Shown here: in pieces, positions 15,910 through 24,930 of the stretch
How the letters are laid out: each line of letters opens with the position of its first letter
Position numbering within the stretch: the stretch's first letter is position 1
From: Chthoniobacterales bacterium
GTDB lineage: Bacteria > Verrucomicrobiota > Verrucomicrobiia > Chthoniobacterales > DASVRZ01
Length of the DNA stretch: 64,000 nucleotides
Reading direction: 5' to 3'
Assembly: GCA_039930045.1 (NCBI GenBank)
Contig: JBDSQB010000023.1
Span: forward strand, 48,400-112,399
Translations under genes and position numbers: made by a program
The notes under the pieces: model-generated
Told to the model about the DNA's origin: nothing
Database searches by the model: none
The model's input: only the letters and a program-made list of their open reading frames with translations

Positions 15910-18363
15910 GTGACCGCTCCGAAATGGCTCTTATCTTTGATTTGTCTCCCGGCATTGGTTTGTCCAGTGCTGGCGCAGGTGGGTGAATTGACTCCCACGA
16001 AGTCGCCGGTGGAGATTTATTCCGATGGCGGCACTCGGTTTGAGGGCGGGATGGCGGTTGCCGAGGATAATGTGGTGATCTACTCGAATGGCGCACGGAT
16101 GTATGGCGACTATGCCCAATACAATCCGGAAACGCATGACGTGCTCCTGAAGGGTCACGTGAAGATCTATCAGGGCAAGACGATCTTCGCGGGCGAAAGC
16201 GCGTTCTATAATCTGGACACCAAGTTTCTGCGCTCGTCGGATTTCCTAGGCGACTCGCTGCCGTATCATTTCCAGGGGGACAACCTGTATTCGATGGAGA
16301 ACAGCGCGTATGCGGTGCGAAACGGCATCTTCTCGACGCACGACTCGTCGCAGCCAGACTATCACTTGCGCTCGCGCTTTGTCCGAATCTACCCGGACAA
16401 CCGGATCATTTTCTCCAATGTGACGCTGTTCATCGGCCAGACGCCCATCTTCTGGTGGCCATATCTTTACCAGTCGCTCGACGAGGCCAATGCGTTTCTG
16501 GTGACGCCTGGTTACAGCGGAAAATGGGGCGCGTATCTGCTCGGCAGCGTGACTTTTCCCGTGACGGAACAAACCATTGGCCGCGTGCATCTGGATTATC
16601 GGAGCGAGCGCGGGCCGGCCTTTGGTCTCGATTTGGAATACAAAGGCGTGAAGCCCACGAACGGCGATCCGCAGAGTTACAGCAATATCCGCGGCTACAT
16701 TCTGCAAGACTCGCAGACGGAGAAAAATGTGACCACGCTGGCGCGGCCCAATATCGATCCGACTCGTTATCGCTTAAGCTGGCAGGCGAAGCTTTATATG
16801 TCCGATGATTGGACGGCGACGGTCGATCTAAACAAATTGAGCGACAGCAAGTTTCTCGAGGACTTTTACCCGGCGGAAAACCGGCTCGATCCGCAGCCGG
16901 ACACGGTCGCCGCGCTGACGAAGGCCTCGGAGCATTGGACTTTCACCGCACTGGCGCGGGCGCAGTGGAATGATTTCCAGCAAACCACCGAGCGTCTGCC
17001 CGAACTCGACCTCGATTTCGCTCGCAGCCGGCTCTTCGGATCCCCGATTTATTATGAGGGAGAGACCAGCGCGACGTTCCTGAACAAGGCGTTCCCGAAG
17101 GGCTCCGAGGCGACGGATGTGGATACGTTTCGGGCGGATACGTTTCATCAAATCAGCTATCCGAACACCTACTTCGGCTGGCTCTCAGTCGTGCCGCGTG
17201 CCGGATTTCGGGCGACTTACTATGACACCACGGGCACGACCACCCAGAGTCTGACGCCGTCGAGTCTGGACCGAATCGCGCAACTGCAAACGCTCGTCGC
17301 CAGCCAAAACACGCAGATCAACGACAACCGCGACCAGATCAACGCGCTCAATGCCCAGCTCGCCGTCGCTTCGCCGGGCGACGCGATCATCATCCAGCAG
17401 CAGATCAACCAACTGGAACTCGCCAACGCAAATTACCAGACATCGAACGTCAATCTGGCGAACAGCGTGACCGCTCTCCAGGGCGGCTCGACCATCGACG
17501 TTTACAACAAGACCGGCTCGCAACTGCGCACGGTCTTTAACTTCGGGGTCGAATCGTCCTTCAAGCTTTCCCGCACTTTCGACAACGTGGAGGCGCGCTG
17601 GGCCGGTCTCGATGGGCTCAAGCACATCATCCAGCCGTATTTGAATTTCTCCTACATCGCCGGTCCATCAGTGAGCCCCGACCGGATTTTGCCCATCGAC
17701 GTTTACGTTCCGTCCACGCAACTCGCGCCGTTCGATTTCCCTCAAGCCACTGCCTTGGACTCCATCGACCAGGCCTCCGTGCTGCGGCTCGGCGTGCGCA
17801 ATCGCTTGCTCACGAAACGCAACGACCAGAGCTTCACCTGGCTGGAACTCGACACGTTTTTCAACATCAATTACCAGAATCCCTACGACACCTCGGATTT
17901 CTCGAATCTCTTCAACCGCCTCCGCTTCAACCCTGTGCCATGGGCCGCGTTGTCCATCGACTCGCAACTCCCGGTCTTTGCGACTGGCTTCTCGGAAGTC
18001 AACACCGGCGTGACTTTTATGCCGACCTCCGACCTCACCCTCACGCTCGGCCATCGTTATTTGCAGAACAATCCGTTCTTCACCAACAGCAGCCTCGGCA
18101 CCATCTCCGCCTACTACCAGATCGACCCCAACTGGGCGTTCAGTTTAAACGAGCAATACGAGTTTGAGGACGCCGTCCTTGAGAGCCAGCGCTACACGCT
18201 TTACCGCGACCTCACGAGCTGGATCGCCTCGCTCTCCGCCGTCATCCGCGACAATCGCGGCAAGGAAGACATCGGATTTTTCATCACATTCACCTTGAAG
18301 GATCTCCCTAACCTAAACTTGAACTTCAATGTCGATCCCGGCTCTACTGGCGGGCAGGACTAA
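15910..18363 (+). CDS. lptD: LPS-assembly protein LptD (OstA)
   Basis: 817 residues. LptD is the outer-membrane barrel that inserts lipopolysaccharide into the outer leaflet. A signal peptide (about 1-22, ending VLAQ) precedes an OstA-type beta-jellyroll (about 33-135: EGGMAVAEDNVVIYSNGARM, GHVKIYQGKTIFAGESA). Then comes the block YFVRIYPDN-like RSRFVRIYPDNRIIF with TPIFWWPYLY, followed by a long barrel. Residues about 450-525 form a Gln/Asn/Leu-rich coiled coil (IAQLQTLVASQNTQINDNRD) set inside the barrel region, which is unusual. The only cysteines are at residues 12 and 18 in the signal peptide, so the disulfides of E. coli LptD are absent. The GTG start gives a good signal peptide. Confidence 0.88.
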   Translation: MTAPKWLLSLICLPALVCPVLAQVGELTPTKSPVEIYSDGGTRFEGGMAVAEDNVVIYSNGARMYGDYAQYNPETHDVLLKGHVKIYQGKTIFAGESAFYNLDTKFLRSSDFLGDSLPYHFQGDNLYSMENSAYAVRNGIFSTHDSSQPDYHLRSRFVRIYPDNRIIFSNVTLFIGQTPIFWWPYLYQSLDEANAFLVTPGYSGKWGAYLLGSVTFPVTEQTIGRVHLDYRSERGPAFGLDLEYKGVKPTNGDPQSYSNIRGYILQDSQTEKNVTTLARPNIDPTRYRLSWQAKLYMSDDWTATVDLNKLSDSKFLEDFYPAENRLDPQPDTVAALTKASEHWTFTALARAQWNDFQQTTERLPELDLDFARSRLFGSPIYYEGETSATFLNKAFPKGSEATDVDTFRADTFHQISYPNTYFGWLSVVPRAGFRATYYDTTGTTTQSLTPSSLDRIAQLQTLVASQNTQINDNRDQINALNAQLAVASPGDAIIIQQQINQLELANANYQTSNVNLANSVTALQGGSTIDVYNKTGSQLRTVFNFGVESSFKLSRTFDNVEARWAGLDGLKHIIQPYLNFSYIAGPSVSPDRILPIDVYVPSTQLAPFDFPQATALDSIDQASVLRLGVRNRLLTKRNDQSFTWLELDTFFNINYQNPYDTSDFSNLFNRLRFNPVPWAALSIDSQLPVFATGFSEVNTGVTFMPTSDLTLTLGHRYLQNNPFFTNSSLGTISAYYQIDPNWAFSLNEQYEFEDAVLESQRYTLYRDLTSWIASLSAVIRDNRGKEDIGFFITFTLKDLPNLNLNFNVDPGSTGGQD

Positions 18364-18395
18364 TCAACAACACACACATCATCAGCTAACTTAAT

Positions 18396-19700
18396 ATGGA
18401 ACTTTGTATCATAGGCTCGGGTTACGTCGGACTAGTCTCCGGCGCATGTTTTGCAGAAATCGGCCATCACGTCGTCTGCGTCGATAACGACCAGAAAAAA
18501 GTCGATAAACTGCAAGCCGGCCTCATCCCCATCTACGAGCCCGGACTGGAAGACCTCGTCCATCGCAACGTCGCCTCGAAGCGCCTGCGTTTCACTAATT
18601 CCATCGAGGACGGCGTCGATCATTCCCAAGTCGTCTTCATCGCAGTGCCCACCCCGCCGCAGGTCGATGGCAGCGTCGATCTCACCTACATCGAACGCGT
18701 CGCCCGCGAGATCGCCGGCGTGCTTAAGCCCGGTCAATATCGCGTCGTCGTGGATAAATCCACTGTCCCCGTGAAGACCGGCGAGAAAGTAACCGAGACG
18801 ATCAAACGCTATAACAAAGACGCCGAGTTCGATGTCGTTTCCAATCCCGAATTTCTCCGCGAAGGCTGCGCCGTGCCCGATCTCATGAACCCCGACCGCG
18901 TGGTCATCGGCAGTTCCAGCCAGAAGGCGACCGACCTTATGAAGCAGGTTTACGAGCCCTTCAAAGCGCCGATCCTCGTCACCGACATCAACAGCGCCGA
19001 GCTCATCAAGCACGCCGCCAACTCCTTCCTCTCCCTCAAAATCAGCTACATCAACGCCGTCGCCGCCATCTGCGAGGCCAGCGGCGCCGACGTGGAAATG
19101 GTCGCCGACGGCATCGGCATGGACAAACGCATCGGCCGCAACTTCCTCAACGCCGGCCTCGGTTACGGCGGCTCCTGCTTCCCGAAAGACGTCAAGGCGT
19201 TCATCGCCATTAGCAAGCAACTCGGCACGCCGTTCAAGCTGCTCGAGGAAGTCGAGCGCATCAACGCCTCCATGCTCGACCGGTTCCTCGACAAGATTCG
19301 CGCCAAACTCTGGGTCTTGAAGGACAAAAAAATCGCCGTCTGGGGCATGGCCTTCAAGCCCGACACCGATGACGTCCGCAACTCCGTCGCCATCGAACTC
19401 ATCAACCGCCTCGTCGCCGAGGGCGCGCAGGTCAGTTGCTGCGATCCGAAAGGCGCTGAAAAAGCCGTCGAATGGGGCCTCGTCGATCCGGCGAAAGTCC
19501 GCGTCGTGGGCTCTCCGCTCGAAGCCGTCGAGGACGCCGAGGCGCTCATCCTCGCCACCGAGTGGCAGGAATTCCTCAACGTCGATTTTGAGGCGGTAAA
19601 AACCAAAATGCACACCGCCCTCATCTTCGACGGACGCAACCTCTACAAGCCCGAGACCATGAAAGAACTCGGCTTCGACTACATCAGCGTCGGCCGCTAG
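18396..19700 (+). CDS. ugd: UDP-glucose 6-dehydrogenase
   Basis: 434 residues. It oxidises UDP-glucose to UDP-glucuronate using two NAD+, supplying uronic acids for exopolysaccharide or LPS. The NAD loop is IIGSGYVGLVSGACFAE at the N-terminus. The catalytic Cys is at about 261 in GLGYGGSCFPKD. The third-domain block VWGMAFKPDTDDVRNS is present. Length is typical. It follows lptD by 32 bases and ends at a strong terminator, so lptD-ugd may be one transcript. Confidence 0.95.
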   Translation: MELCIIGSGYVGLVSGACFAEIGHHVVCVDNDQKKVDKLQAGLIPIYEPGLEDLVHRNVASKRLRFTNSIEDGVDHSQVVFIAVPTPPQVDGSVDLTYIERVAREIAGVLKPGQYRVVVDKSTVPVKTGEKVTETIKRYNKDAEFDVVSNPEFLREGCAVPDLMNPDRVVIGSSSQKATDLMKQVYEPFKAPILVTDINSAELIKHAANSFLSLKISYINAVAAICEASGADVEMVADGIGMDKRIGRNFLNAGLGYGGSCFPKDVKAFIAISKQLGTPFKLLEEVERINASMLDRFLDKIRAKLWVLKDKKIAVWGMAFKPDTDDVRNSVAIELINRLVAEGAQVSCCDPKGAEKAVEWGLVDPAKVRVVGSPLEAVEDAEALILATEWQEFLNVDFEAVKTKMHTALIFDGRNLYKPETMKELGFDYISVGR

Positions 19701-19720
19701 ATTCGACTTCCATTCCACTG

Positions 19721-19752
19721 AAAAAGGCGCGGACCACCCTCCGCGCCTTTTT
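19721..19752 (+). terminator. Intrinsic terminator after ugd
   Basis: GGCGCGGA and TCCGCGCC form a perfect stem with loop CCACCC, flanked by A5 and T5, about 20 bases after the ugd stop. The A and T runs can extend the stem, so it could act in both directions. Confidence 0.85.
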
Positions 19753-20218
19753 CGTGTCGCAGCCATTCGCCCGGAGATTCCGCCCATTCGCTTCCTCGAT
19801 TCAGAAACTCCTCCCGACGCGACACTTTCTCATCATGGCCAGCCAGAAATCCGTCTCCAATTCCCTGAAACTCGCCTGAAATTTTCGCCCGCTCATCGCA
19901 ACAGCCCAGAAACTCAGGCCGATTTCACAGAAACCCGCCACGAATTGTCACCTTTCGCCGTGCATTTCTCACCATTTCGAGACGAATTGCCAGAATCTCT
20001 GCTCATTTTTCGCCATTTCATCGCAAATTGCATCCCGTGCAACTCCGCTCAGGATTTCGGCTGAAGGCATTTCCTAAAGATCCTACCTTGTCACCAACCG
20101 CCGAAAGCAGGGAGCTGACCCTCGCCTCAAGTCAACACAGTCGCTCCACTACTAATCGTCATTTTGTCGTTAAAATATTTTTCTTCATATCTCTCTATAA
20201 TTTTGTAACCTCAATTTC
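19753..20218. other. Intergenic region before the low-GC patch
   Basis: About 470 bases with no supportable gene. It contains short imperfect repeats such as 'cagaaactc' (about 19803 and 19911), 'cgaattg' (about 19941 and 19984) and several 'tttcgcc'-like words. This looks like decayed sequence. A perfect TATAAT lies at 20196-20201. GC content drops after about 20150. Confidence 0.5.
20196..20201 (+). promoter_or_regulatory. Candidate -10 element for the low-GC exported protein
   Basis: A perfect TATAAT ends 17 bases before the ATG at 20219. No good -35 is seen at the usual spacing in this A/T-rich stretch. Confidence 0.3.
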
Positions 20219-20587
20219 ATGAAAACATTCACTATTGTAGCGTCGTTGTTGCTTTTTGCCCTTTGCGGTTCCGTTAAAAGCGAAGACATAGATAAGAGCG
20301 TAAAAACATTACCGCAATGGAAAGCCTTTGTTATAGAGAACGCAAAGCTAGAAGCTATTATTGCTAAAATCGGCAAGCCGGATCGAATTTCGGATATGGA
20401 ACATACCAAATTGTATATGTGGGTTTCGAGAGTAGATAATGAAACGACGCAAGCGGCACCTCTTGGACTAATTGCGATGCCCTATAATGGGACCAATATA
20501 GTTGTTTCTATAATAAATCCTAATAGCAGTCAGCCTGAATTCTTTGAGTGGGGAGAGAAAATAATTACAGAAGCCGCCAGTAAATAA
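20219..20587 (+). CDS. Small secreted protein, unknown function
   Basis: 122 residues. A clear signal peptide (MKTFTIVASLLLFALCGSVKS) is followed by a short soluble domain (LPQWKAFVIENAKLEAIIAK and on). A Cys at position 16 does not fit a lipobox well. AT-rich compared with ugd and rsmB. No family is recognised. It is 12 bases upstream of the next gene, so the two are probably cotranscribed. Confidence 0.6.
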   Translation: MKTFTIVASLLLFALCGSVKSEDIDKSVKTLPQWKAFVIENAKLEAIIAKIGKPDRISDMEHTKLYMWVSRVDNETTQAAPLGLIAMPYNGTNIVVSIINPNSSQPEFFEWGEKIITEAASK

Positions 20588-20599
20588 ACGGAATATTTT

Positions 20600-21007
20600 A
20601 TGCGTATCGCCACACAGGAAATTCACATTCCAGCCGAAGATTTTGGCATAAATCCGTTTTTAACTCAAGAGGGTATGCGAGACATGGTTGCAAGGGAGGA
20701 GGCAGCGCGTGACTTAGTCAAACATCCGAGGCAACTTTTGGCAGACATACATGCCGAATCACTGAATCCCAGAACAGATTTTGTTGCACGAACTCTAGCT
20801 CGAATGGCTTCAATGCAATTGCGGGTTCAGGAACAGATTGCCGAGCAAACAAAAGCAACAGAAAAACTCAATAAGACTCTACTTATTATAAGTTCCATAG
20901 CCCTGATTTTTGCCGCTCTATCTCTAGTTCTTTCAGGATTTTCGTTCTTTTACGACCATATGTCAGAATCACCTAAAGAGCGTAGCCAAATAAAGCAAAA
21001 ATCATAA
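20600..21007 (+). CDS. Small single-span membrane protein, unknown function
   Basis: 135 residues. A soluble N-terminal part is followed by a helical, coiled-coil-prone segment (about 70-94, MQLRVQEQIAEQTKATEKL). One membrane helix (about 96-116, LLIISSIALIFAALSLVLSGF) and a short charged tail come last. AT-rich. No family is recognised. It probably forms an operon with the preceding secreted protein. Confidence 0.55.
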   Translation: MRIATQEIHIPAEDFGINPFLTQEGMRDMVAREEAARDLVKHPRQLLADIHAESLNPRTDFVARTLARMASMQLRVQEQIAEQTKATEKLNKTLLIISSIALIFAALSLVLSGFSFFYDHMSESPKERSQIKQKS

Positions 21008-21146
21008 CAAGCAGCACCACCAAACTCCACCAAAAAAAACGGGGCTGTCAACACTGCGGGTGATCATTTTTCACGGCTGGAAAAATATTATTTACCAGCG
21101 GGATTGAGCTTGCTACTTACCTCTCTCATCACTCCAACTCAATCCT

Positions 21147-21917
21147 ATGCCCGACCAACCCACTGACCCTAACTCCGCTCCCGTTAATCCACCGTCGGGT
21201 TCCCCGAATCCAGAATCCGGTTCGCAGCATTCCACGCCGCAGGCCTTTCATCAGGCGCAGCTCGAGACGGTGAAGAATGCCGAGGGGCTCGCCCGCAGTG
21301 CCGCGAAGCCGGAACACCAGCCGAAGTTGATTGCGGAAGGGATGAGGGCTGCGACGCCTGCGGATTTATTGCTCGCCTGCAAGCAATGGCGACAGCTCAG
21401 CGGCGAGGCCGTCGATGCCACGGAGGAACGCATCGAGGCGACCGATCTGGGCGACGATGCGGAGACCAAACTCAAGCGCGAGGTGGAATATTACCGGGGC
21501 AAATGCCGGCTGGCCATTGTGCAAAATCCGGCCTGGAGCAAGTCGCAGAAAGACGCCCTCAAGGCGCGGTATTTCATCGGGGTCGATCTCTTCGGCAACG
21601 AGGGCAATGCGGGCCAAAGCGTGCAATTGATCCTCGATCACGCAGCGGCGGATGCGCTGCCGGGCGTAACAGCGGAAAGACTGGCGTCTTCGGCGCTGGT
21701 GTTGAAAGCATTTACCGAGAGCCCCGATCCGCAGAACGACGCTCAGACGAAGGCCACACGGAAGCGCAAGCTGCGCGAAGCCGCCTTTGCGGAAGTGATG
21801 CGTCTGCGCCAGGAGATTCAGCATTGTGCCGACACCGTTTATCCTTGGTGGGACGATCTCAACATCGCGTATCGCAAAGAGTTTCTCCTCCCCATCGGCC
21901 GGCCATTTACGGCTTGA
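21147..21917 (+). CDS. Hypothetical protein with Pro/Ser-rich N-terminus
   Basis: 256 residues. The first 30 are disordered (Pro/Asn/Ser-rich). The rest is helical and charged, with an EVYYRGKCRL-like segment (EVEYYRGKCRLAIVQNPAW) and a C-terminal half containing RKRKLREAAFAEVMRLRQEI. There is no signal peptide and no known catalytic motif. I do not recognise a family. Codon use resembles the chromosomal neighbours rather than the AT-rich patch. It ends at its own terminator. Confidence 0.65.
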   Translation: MPDQPTDPNSAPVNPPSGSPNPESGSQHSTPQAFHQAQLETVKNAEGLARSAAKPEHQPKLIAEGMRAATPADLLLACKQWRQLSGEAVDATEERIEATDLGDDAETKLKREVEYYRGKCRLAIVQNPAWSKSQKDALKARYFIGVDLFGNEGNAGQSVQLILDHAAADALPGVTAERLASSALVLKAFTESPDPQNDAQTKATRKRKLREAAFAEVMRLRQEIQHCADTVYPWWDDLNIAYRKEFLLPIGRPFTA

Positions 21918-21944
21918 GTCGGGCGAGGTGGTTCACGATAAGAG

Positions 21945-21973
21945 GGCGCGGAAAATTGACTCCGCGCCTTTTT
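21945..21973 (+). terminator. Intrinsic terminator after the hypothetical gene
   Basis: GGCGCGGA (21945-21952) pairs with TCCGCGCC (21961-21968) across loop AAATTGAC, followed by T5. Stem and tail are the same as in the ugd terminator. Confidence 0.8.
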
Positions 21974-21990
21974 CGTTTCTCACGACCTTC

Positions 21991-23208
21991 ATGAACGCCC
22001 GCCAACTCGCCCACCGCTGTCTTTACGATTGGAATCAGCATGGCGCTGGCGGCAGCAGTTATGCCGAGGACATTTTCAATCGACTGCAACTCGAATGGGG
22101 TTTCTCCGGCTCCGAACGCGGGTTTGCGCGGGAGCTTTTCTACGGCGTGTTGCGCAACCTCAGCGCGCTGGATTTCGTTATCGACCAACTCACCAGCCGC
22201 CCGCCTGCGCTGGAGCCGCGGCTCGCGTTGCAGTTGGGTTTGTATCAGTTGCTCCTCCTGCGCACGGCGGCCCATGCTGCAGTGTCCGAAACCGTCGATC
22301 TGGTGTCACGTCCGCAGCGGGGCTTCGTCAACGGCGTGCTCCGGCGGGTCACACGCGAGTTGGATTCGATTGAAAAACAGCTCGCCGCGCAACCCGACGA
22401 GATCCGCCTGTCGCACCCGGATTTCCTCCTCGAAAAATGGGCCTGGCAATACGGTCAGGACGCCGCGCGACAGATCGCCGAATGGAATAACCAGCCCGCC
22501 GACGTGTATCTCCGGCGCAATACGTTGGTCCCGGAAGGTTCCCTGGAAGGCCTCGAGCCCACGGCGCATCCGCTGGTTTTCCGCTCCACCGGACCGCTGC
22601 AACTCACCGGCGGCGACTTTTACGTGCAGGATCCAAGCACGTTGGTCGCGCCCGAGCTGCTCGCTCCCCTGCCCCACGAACACATTCTCGATGCCTGTGC
22701 CGCGCCCGGCGGCAAGACCAGCTACCTCGCCGCGCTCATGGGCAACGCGGGCAAAATCACCGCCACCGATTCGGATGAAACTCGGCTCCAGCGCCTCGAT
22801 TCCAATCTAACTCGACTCGGCGTGACCAACACCACAATCGAGACCCACGATTGGGAGACCGGCGGCGGCGAACCCGTACAACACGACGCCATTTTGGCCG
22901 ATGTCCCCTGCTCGAACACCGGGGTGATGCGCCGCCGCATCGACGTGCGCTGGCGGCTGCGGCCCGAGGCTTTTTACGACGCATCGACCCGGCAGCTCGC
23001 GATTTTGGAAAATCTCCTGCCTCAGCTTCGCCCCGGCGGACGCCTCGTTTACAGCACGTGCAGCATCGACCGCAGTGAAAACGAGGAGGTGGTGGAAACG
23101 CTTTTGAAGCGTCATCCGCATCTGAGTCTGGCCAAAACCGAGCGCCGCCTGCCGCATCTCGATCAAACCGACGGCTGTTTCGCCGCCCTGCTCATCGCCG
23201 CATCGTGA
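21991..23208 (+). CDS. rsmB: 16S rRNA (cytosine-967-C5)-methyltransferase
   Basis: 405 residues. The N-terminal NusB-like RNA-binding domain includes RQLAHRCLYDW and FARELFYGVLRN. The catalytic Rossmann domain includes the SAM loop ILDACAAPGGKTSYLA, the first catalytic Cys region DVPCSNTGVMRR and the second VYSTCSIDRSENEEVV. It methylates C967 of 16S rRNA. I chose the ATG at 21991 (MNARQLAHRCLYDW) because the frame upstream overlaps a terminator. The acyltransferase gene starts inside its stop codon. Confidence 0.93.
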   Translation: MNARQLAHRCLYDWNQHGAGGSSYAEDIFNRLQLEWGFSGSERGFARELFYGVLRNLSALDFVIDQLTSRPPALEPRLALQLGLYQLLLLRTAAHAAVSETVDLVSRPQRGFVNGVLRRVTRELDSIEKQLAAQPDEIRLSHPDFLLEKWAWQYGQDAARQIAEWNNQPADVYLRRNTLVPEGSLEGLEPTAHPLVFRSTGPLQLTGGDFYVQDPSTLVAPELLAPLPHEHILDACAAPGGKTSYLAALMGNAGKITATDSDETRLQRLDSNLTRLGVTNTTIETHDWETGGGEPVQHDAILADVPCSNTGVMRRRIDVRWRLRPEAFYDASTRQLAILENLLPQLRPGGRLVYSTCSIDRSENEEVVETLLKRHPHLSLAKTERRLPHLDQTDGCFAALLIAAS

Positions 23209-24266
23209 AAGAACTTCCACCCTCCTATCAACCGCAGATGGACGGCCTGCGTGCGGTGGCGATTTTGCTGATTCTCGTCCATCACTTTCACGGTCCGCTG
23301 CATGAGTATTATGAGTTTGGCCCGCTCGGGGTGCGGTTTTTCTTTGTCCTGAGCGCGTTTCTGGTCACGCGTGGTTTTTTGAAGGCGCGCCGTCGTTGCG
23401 AGACGGGGAAATCGACGGCTACGGGCGAGTTTGTGGAATTTGAAAAGCGTCGGCTCATCCGCATCGTGCCGCCCTATTATCTCTTTCTCGCCATCGGCAC
23501 AGCGCTCGCGATTGTCCCTGTGCGCGAGACCCTCGGCTGGACGCTGCCGTTGCTGACGAATTTCTACATGGCCCACATCGGGGATTTTCCGCCGGTCATT
23601 TCGCACTTCTGGTATATCGCGGTGCAGGAACAAATCTACCTCGTCTGGCCGTGGCTGATCTTGCTAATTCCTTTCACAAAACTCCGTCCCGTGTTCATCG
23701 GCCTGACCGTGCTCACCCTCGGCTTTCGGGCGAGTTGCATCGTCCTGGGAGCCTCCGATTACGTGCGCTGGTTCAATCCCGTGGGCAGTCTGGATAGTTT
23801 CGCCATCGGCGGATTTCTCGCCTGCCTCTCGCTGGAAAAACCGCGTCTGCTAGACCGGACTTCCACTCGACTCTGGACGGGTTTATTGGCTTTGGCGGCG
23901 ATCTTGGGCGGACATTTCCTGCGTCTGCTCCCGCTGCAAAATCCCTGGAGCATCGGCTCCGAACTGCTCGAAGCCACCGGCATCGCCTGGGTGGTGGCGT
24001 GTTCCGTCGTCGGATTTCGCGGCTGGCCGGGGAAGCTGCTGGCATCGCCCGCACTGGTTTATCTCGGGAAAATTTCCTACGGCATCTACGTTTATCATGT
24101 GCTCGTTTCCGTGCTTTTCGACGCGTGGGCCTCCAGCCATCACGTCGTGCTCGGGTTGAATCTGCGTTTCGCGATTCTCACCGTGATCACCGTCGCAGCG
24201 GCGGCGCTCTCGTGGCATTTCTTTGAAACTCCCATCTTGAAGATTCGCAAGAAAACGACCGCGTAA
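23205..24266 (+). CDS. Acyltransferase-3 family membrane protein (OafA-like)
   Basis: 353 residues and about ten membrane helices. The N-terminal MDGLRAVAILLILVHHF and the following FFVLSAFLVTRG are diagnostic of the acyltransferase-3 family, which O-acylates sugars of LPS, exopolysaccharide or peptidoglycan. The His pair in LVHHFH fits the catalytic position. It starts with GTG overlapping the rsmB stop by 4 bases, so translation is probably coupled. The substrate is unknown. Confidence 0.88.
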   Translation: MKELPPSYQPQMDGLRAVAILLILVHHFHGPLHEYYEFGPLGVRFFFVLSAFLVTRGFLKARRRCETGKSTATGEFVEFEKRRLIRIVPPYYLFLAIGTALAIVPVRETLGWTLPLLTNFYMAHIGDFPPVISHFWYIAVQEQIYLVWPWLILLIPFTKLRPVFIGLTVLTLGFRASCIVLGASDYVRWFNPVGSLDSFAIGGFLACLSLEKPRLLDRTSTRLWTGLLALAAILGGHFLRLLPLQNPWSIGSELLEATGIAWVVACSVVGFRGWPGKLLASPALVYLGKISYGIYVYHVLVSVLFDAWASSHHVVLGLNLRFAILTVITVAAAALSWHFFETPILKIRKKTTA

Positions 24267-24302
24267 GTTGCGGCGTCCACGTCGAAGGTTAAATTCACCG
24301 GC

Positions 24303-24821
24303 ATGAGCACCACAGAAACCATCACGCTCGGCGCCGGTTGTTTCTGGTGCGTGGAAGCCGTTTTTCAGCAATTGCCCGGCGTGCTTTCGGTCACGTCCGG
24401 TTATATGGGCGGCAGCGTTCTGAGCCCGACTTACGAGCAAGTCTGCAACGGCAATACCGGCCACGCGGAGGTGACTCGCATCGTTTTCGACCCGGCTCAA
24501 ATCACCCTGGAAACGATCCTCGGCACCTTCTGGCACGCGCACGATCCAACCACACTCAATCGCCAGGGCGGAGACGTGGGAACGCAATATCGCTCGGCCA
24601 TTTACTTCGAGAACGCCGCGCAAAAAGAAGTCGCCGAGGCTTCCAAACGCGACGCGCAGGCGGAGTTTTCACGGCCGATTGTCACCGAAGTCACGCCTGC
24701 GGACACGTTTTATCCGGCGGAAAATTATCATCAGGATTACTATCGGCTGAACAAAAACCGGAATCCGTATTGCCAGATGGTGATCCGGCCCAAACTGGCC
24801 AAGCTCGGCCTCGCTCTCTAG
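24303..24821 (+). CDS. msrA: Peptide-methionine (S)-S-oxide reductase
   Basis: 172 residues. It repairs oxidised methionine in proteins. The active-site block GAGCFWCVEAVF (Cys about 13) is followed by GYMGG, GHAEVTRIVFDP, FWHAHDPT and FYPAENYHQDYY, all in the family order. Length is typical of a stand-alone MsrA with no MsrB domain. It sits 36 bases after the acyltransferase. Confidence 0.95.
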   Translation: MSTTETITLGAGCFWCVEAVFQQLPGVLSVTSGYMGGSVLSPTYEQVCNGNTGHAEVTRIVFDPAQITLETILGTFWHAHDPTTLNRQGGDVGTQYRSAIYFENAAQKEVAEASKRDAQAEFSRPIVTEVTPADTFYPAENYHQDYYRLNKNRNPYCQMVIRPKLAKLGLAL

Positions 24822-24930
24822 CCCGGCGGACAGGCTCGGAAAACGGCAGACTTTTCCTTTGCCAGAATGTTGATCTAACTTATCATCATTCCCCTGAGCG
24901 GCTTGATGCGGCTTGGTCAATTTCCACTTC

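Noticed and set aside
18432..19787. 451-residue minus-strand open frame
   Set aside because: Antisense to ugd with skewed Asp/Gly/Val content and no domain; it also runs through the ugd terminator.
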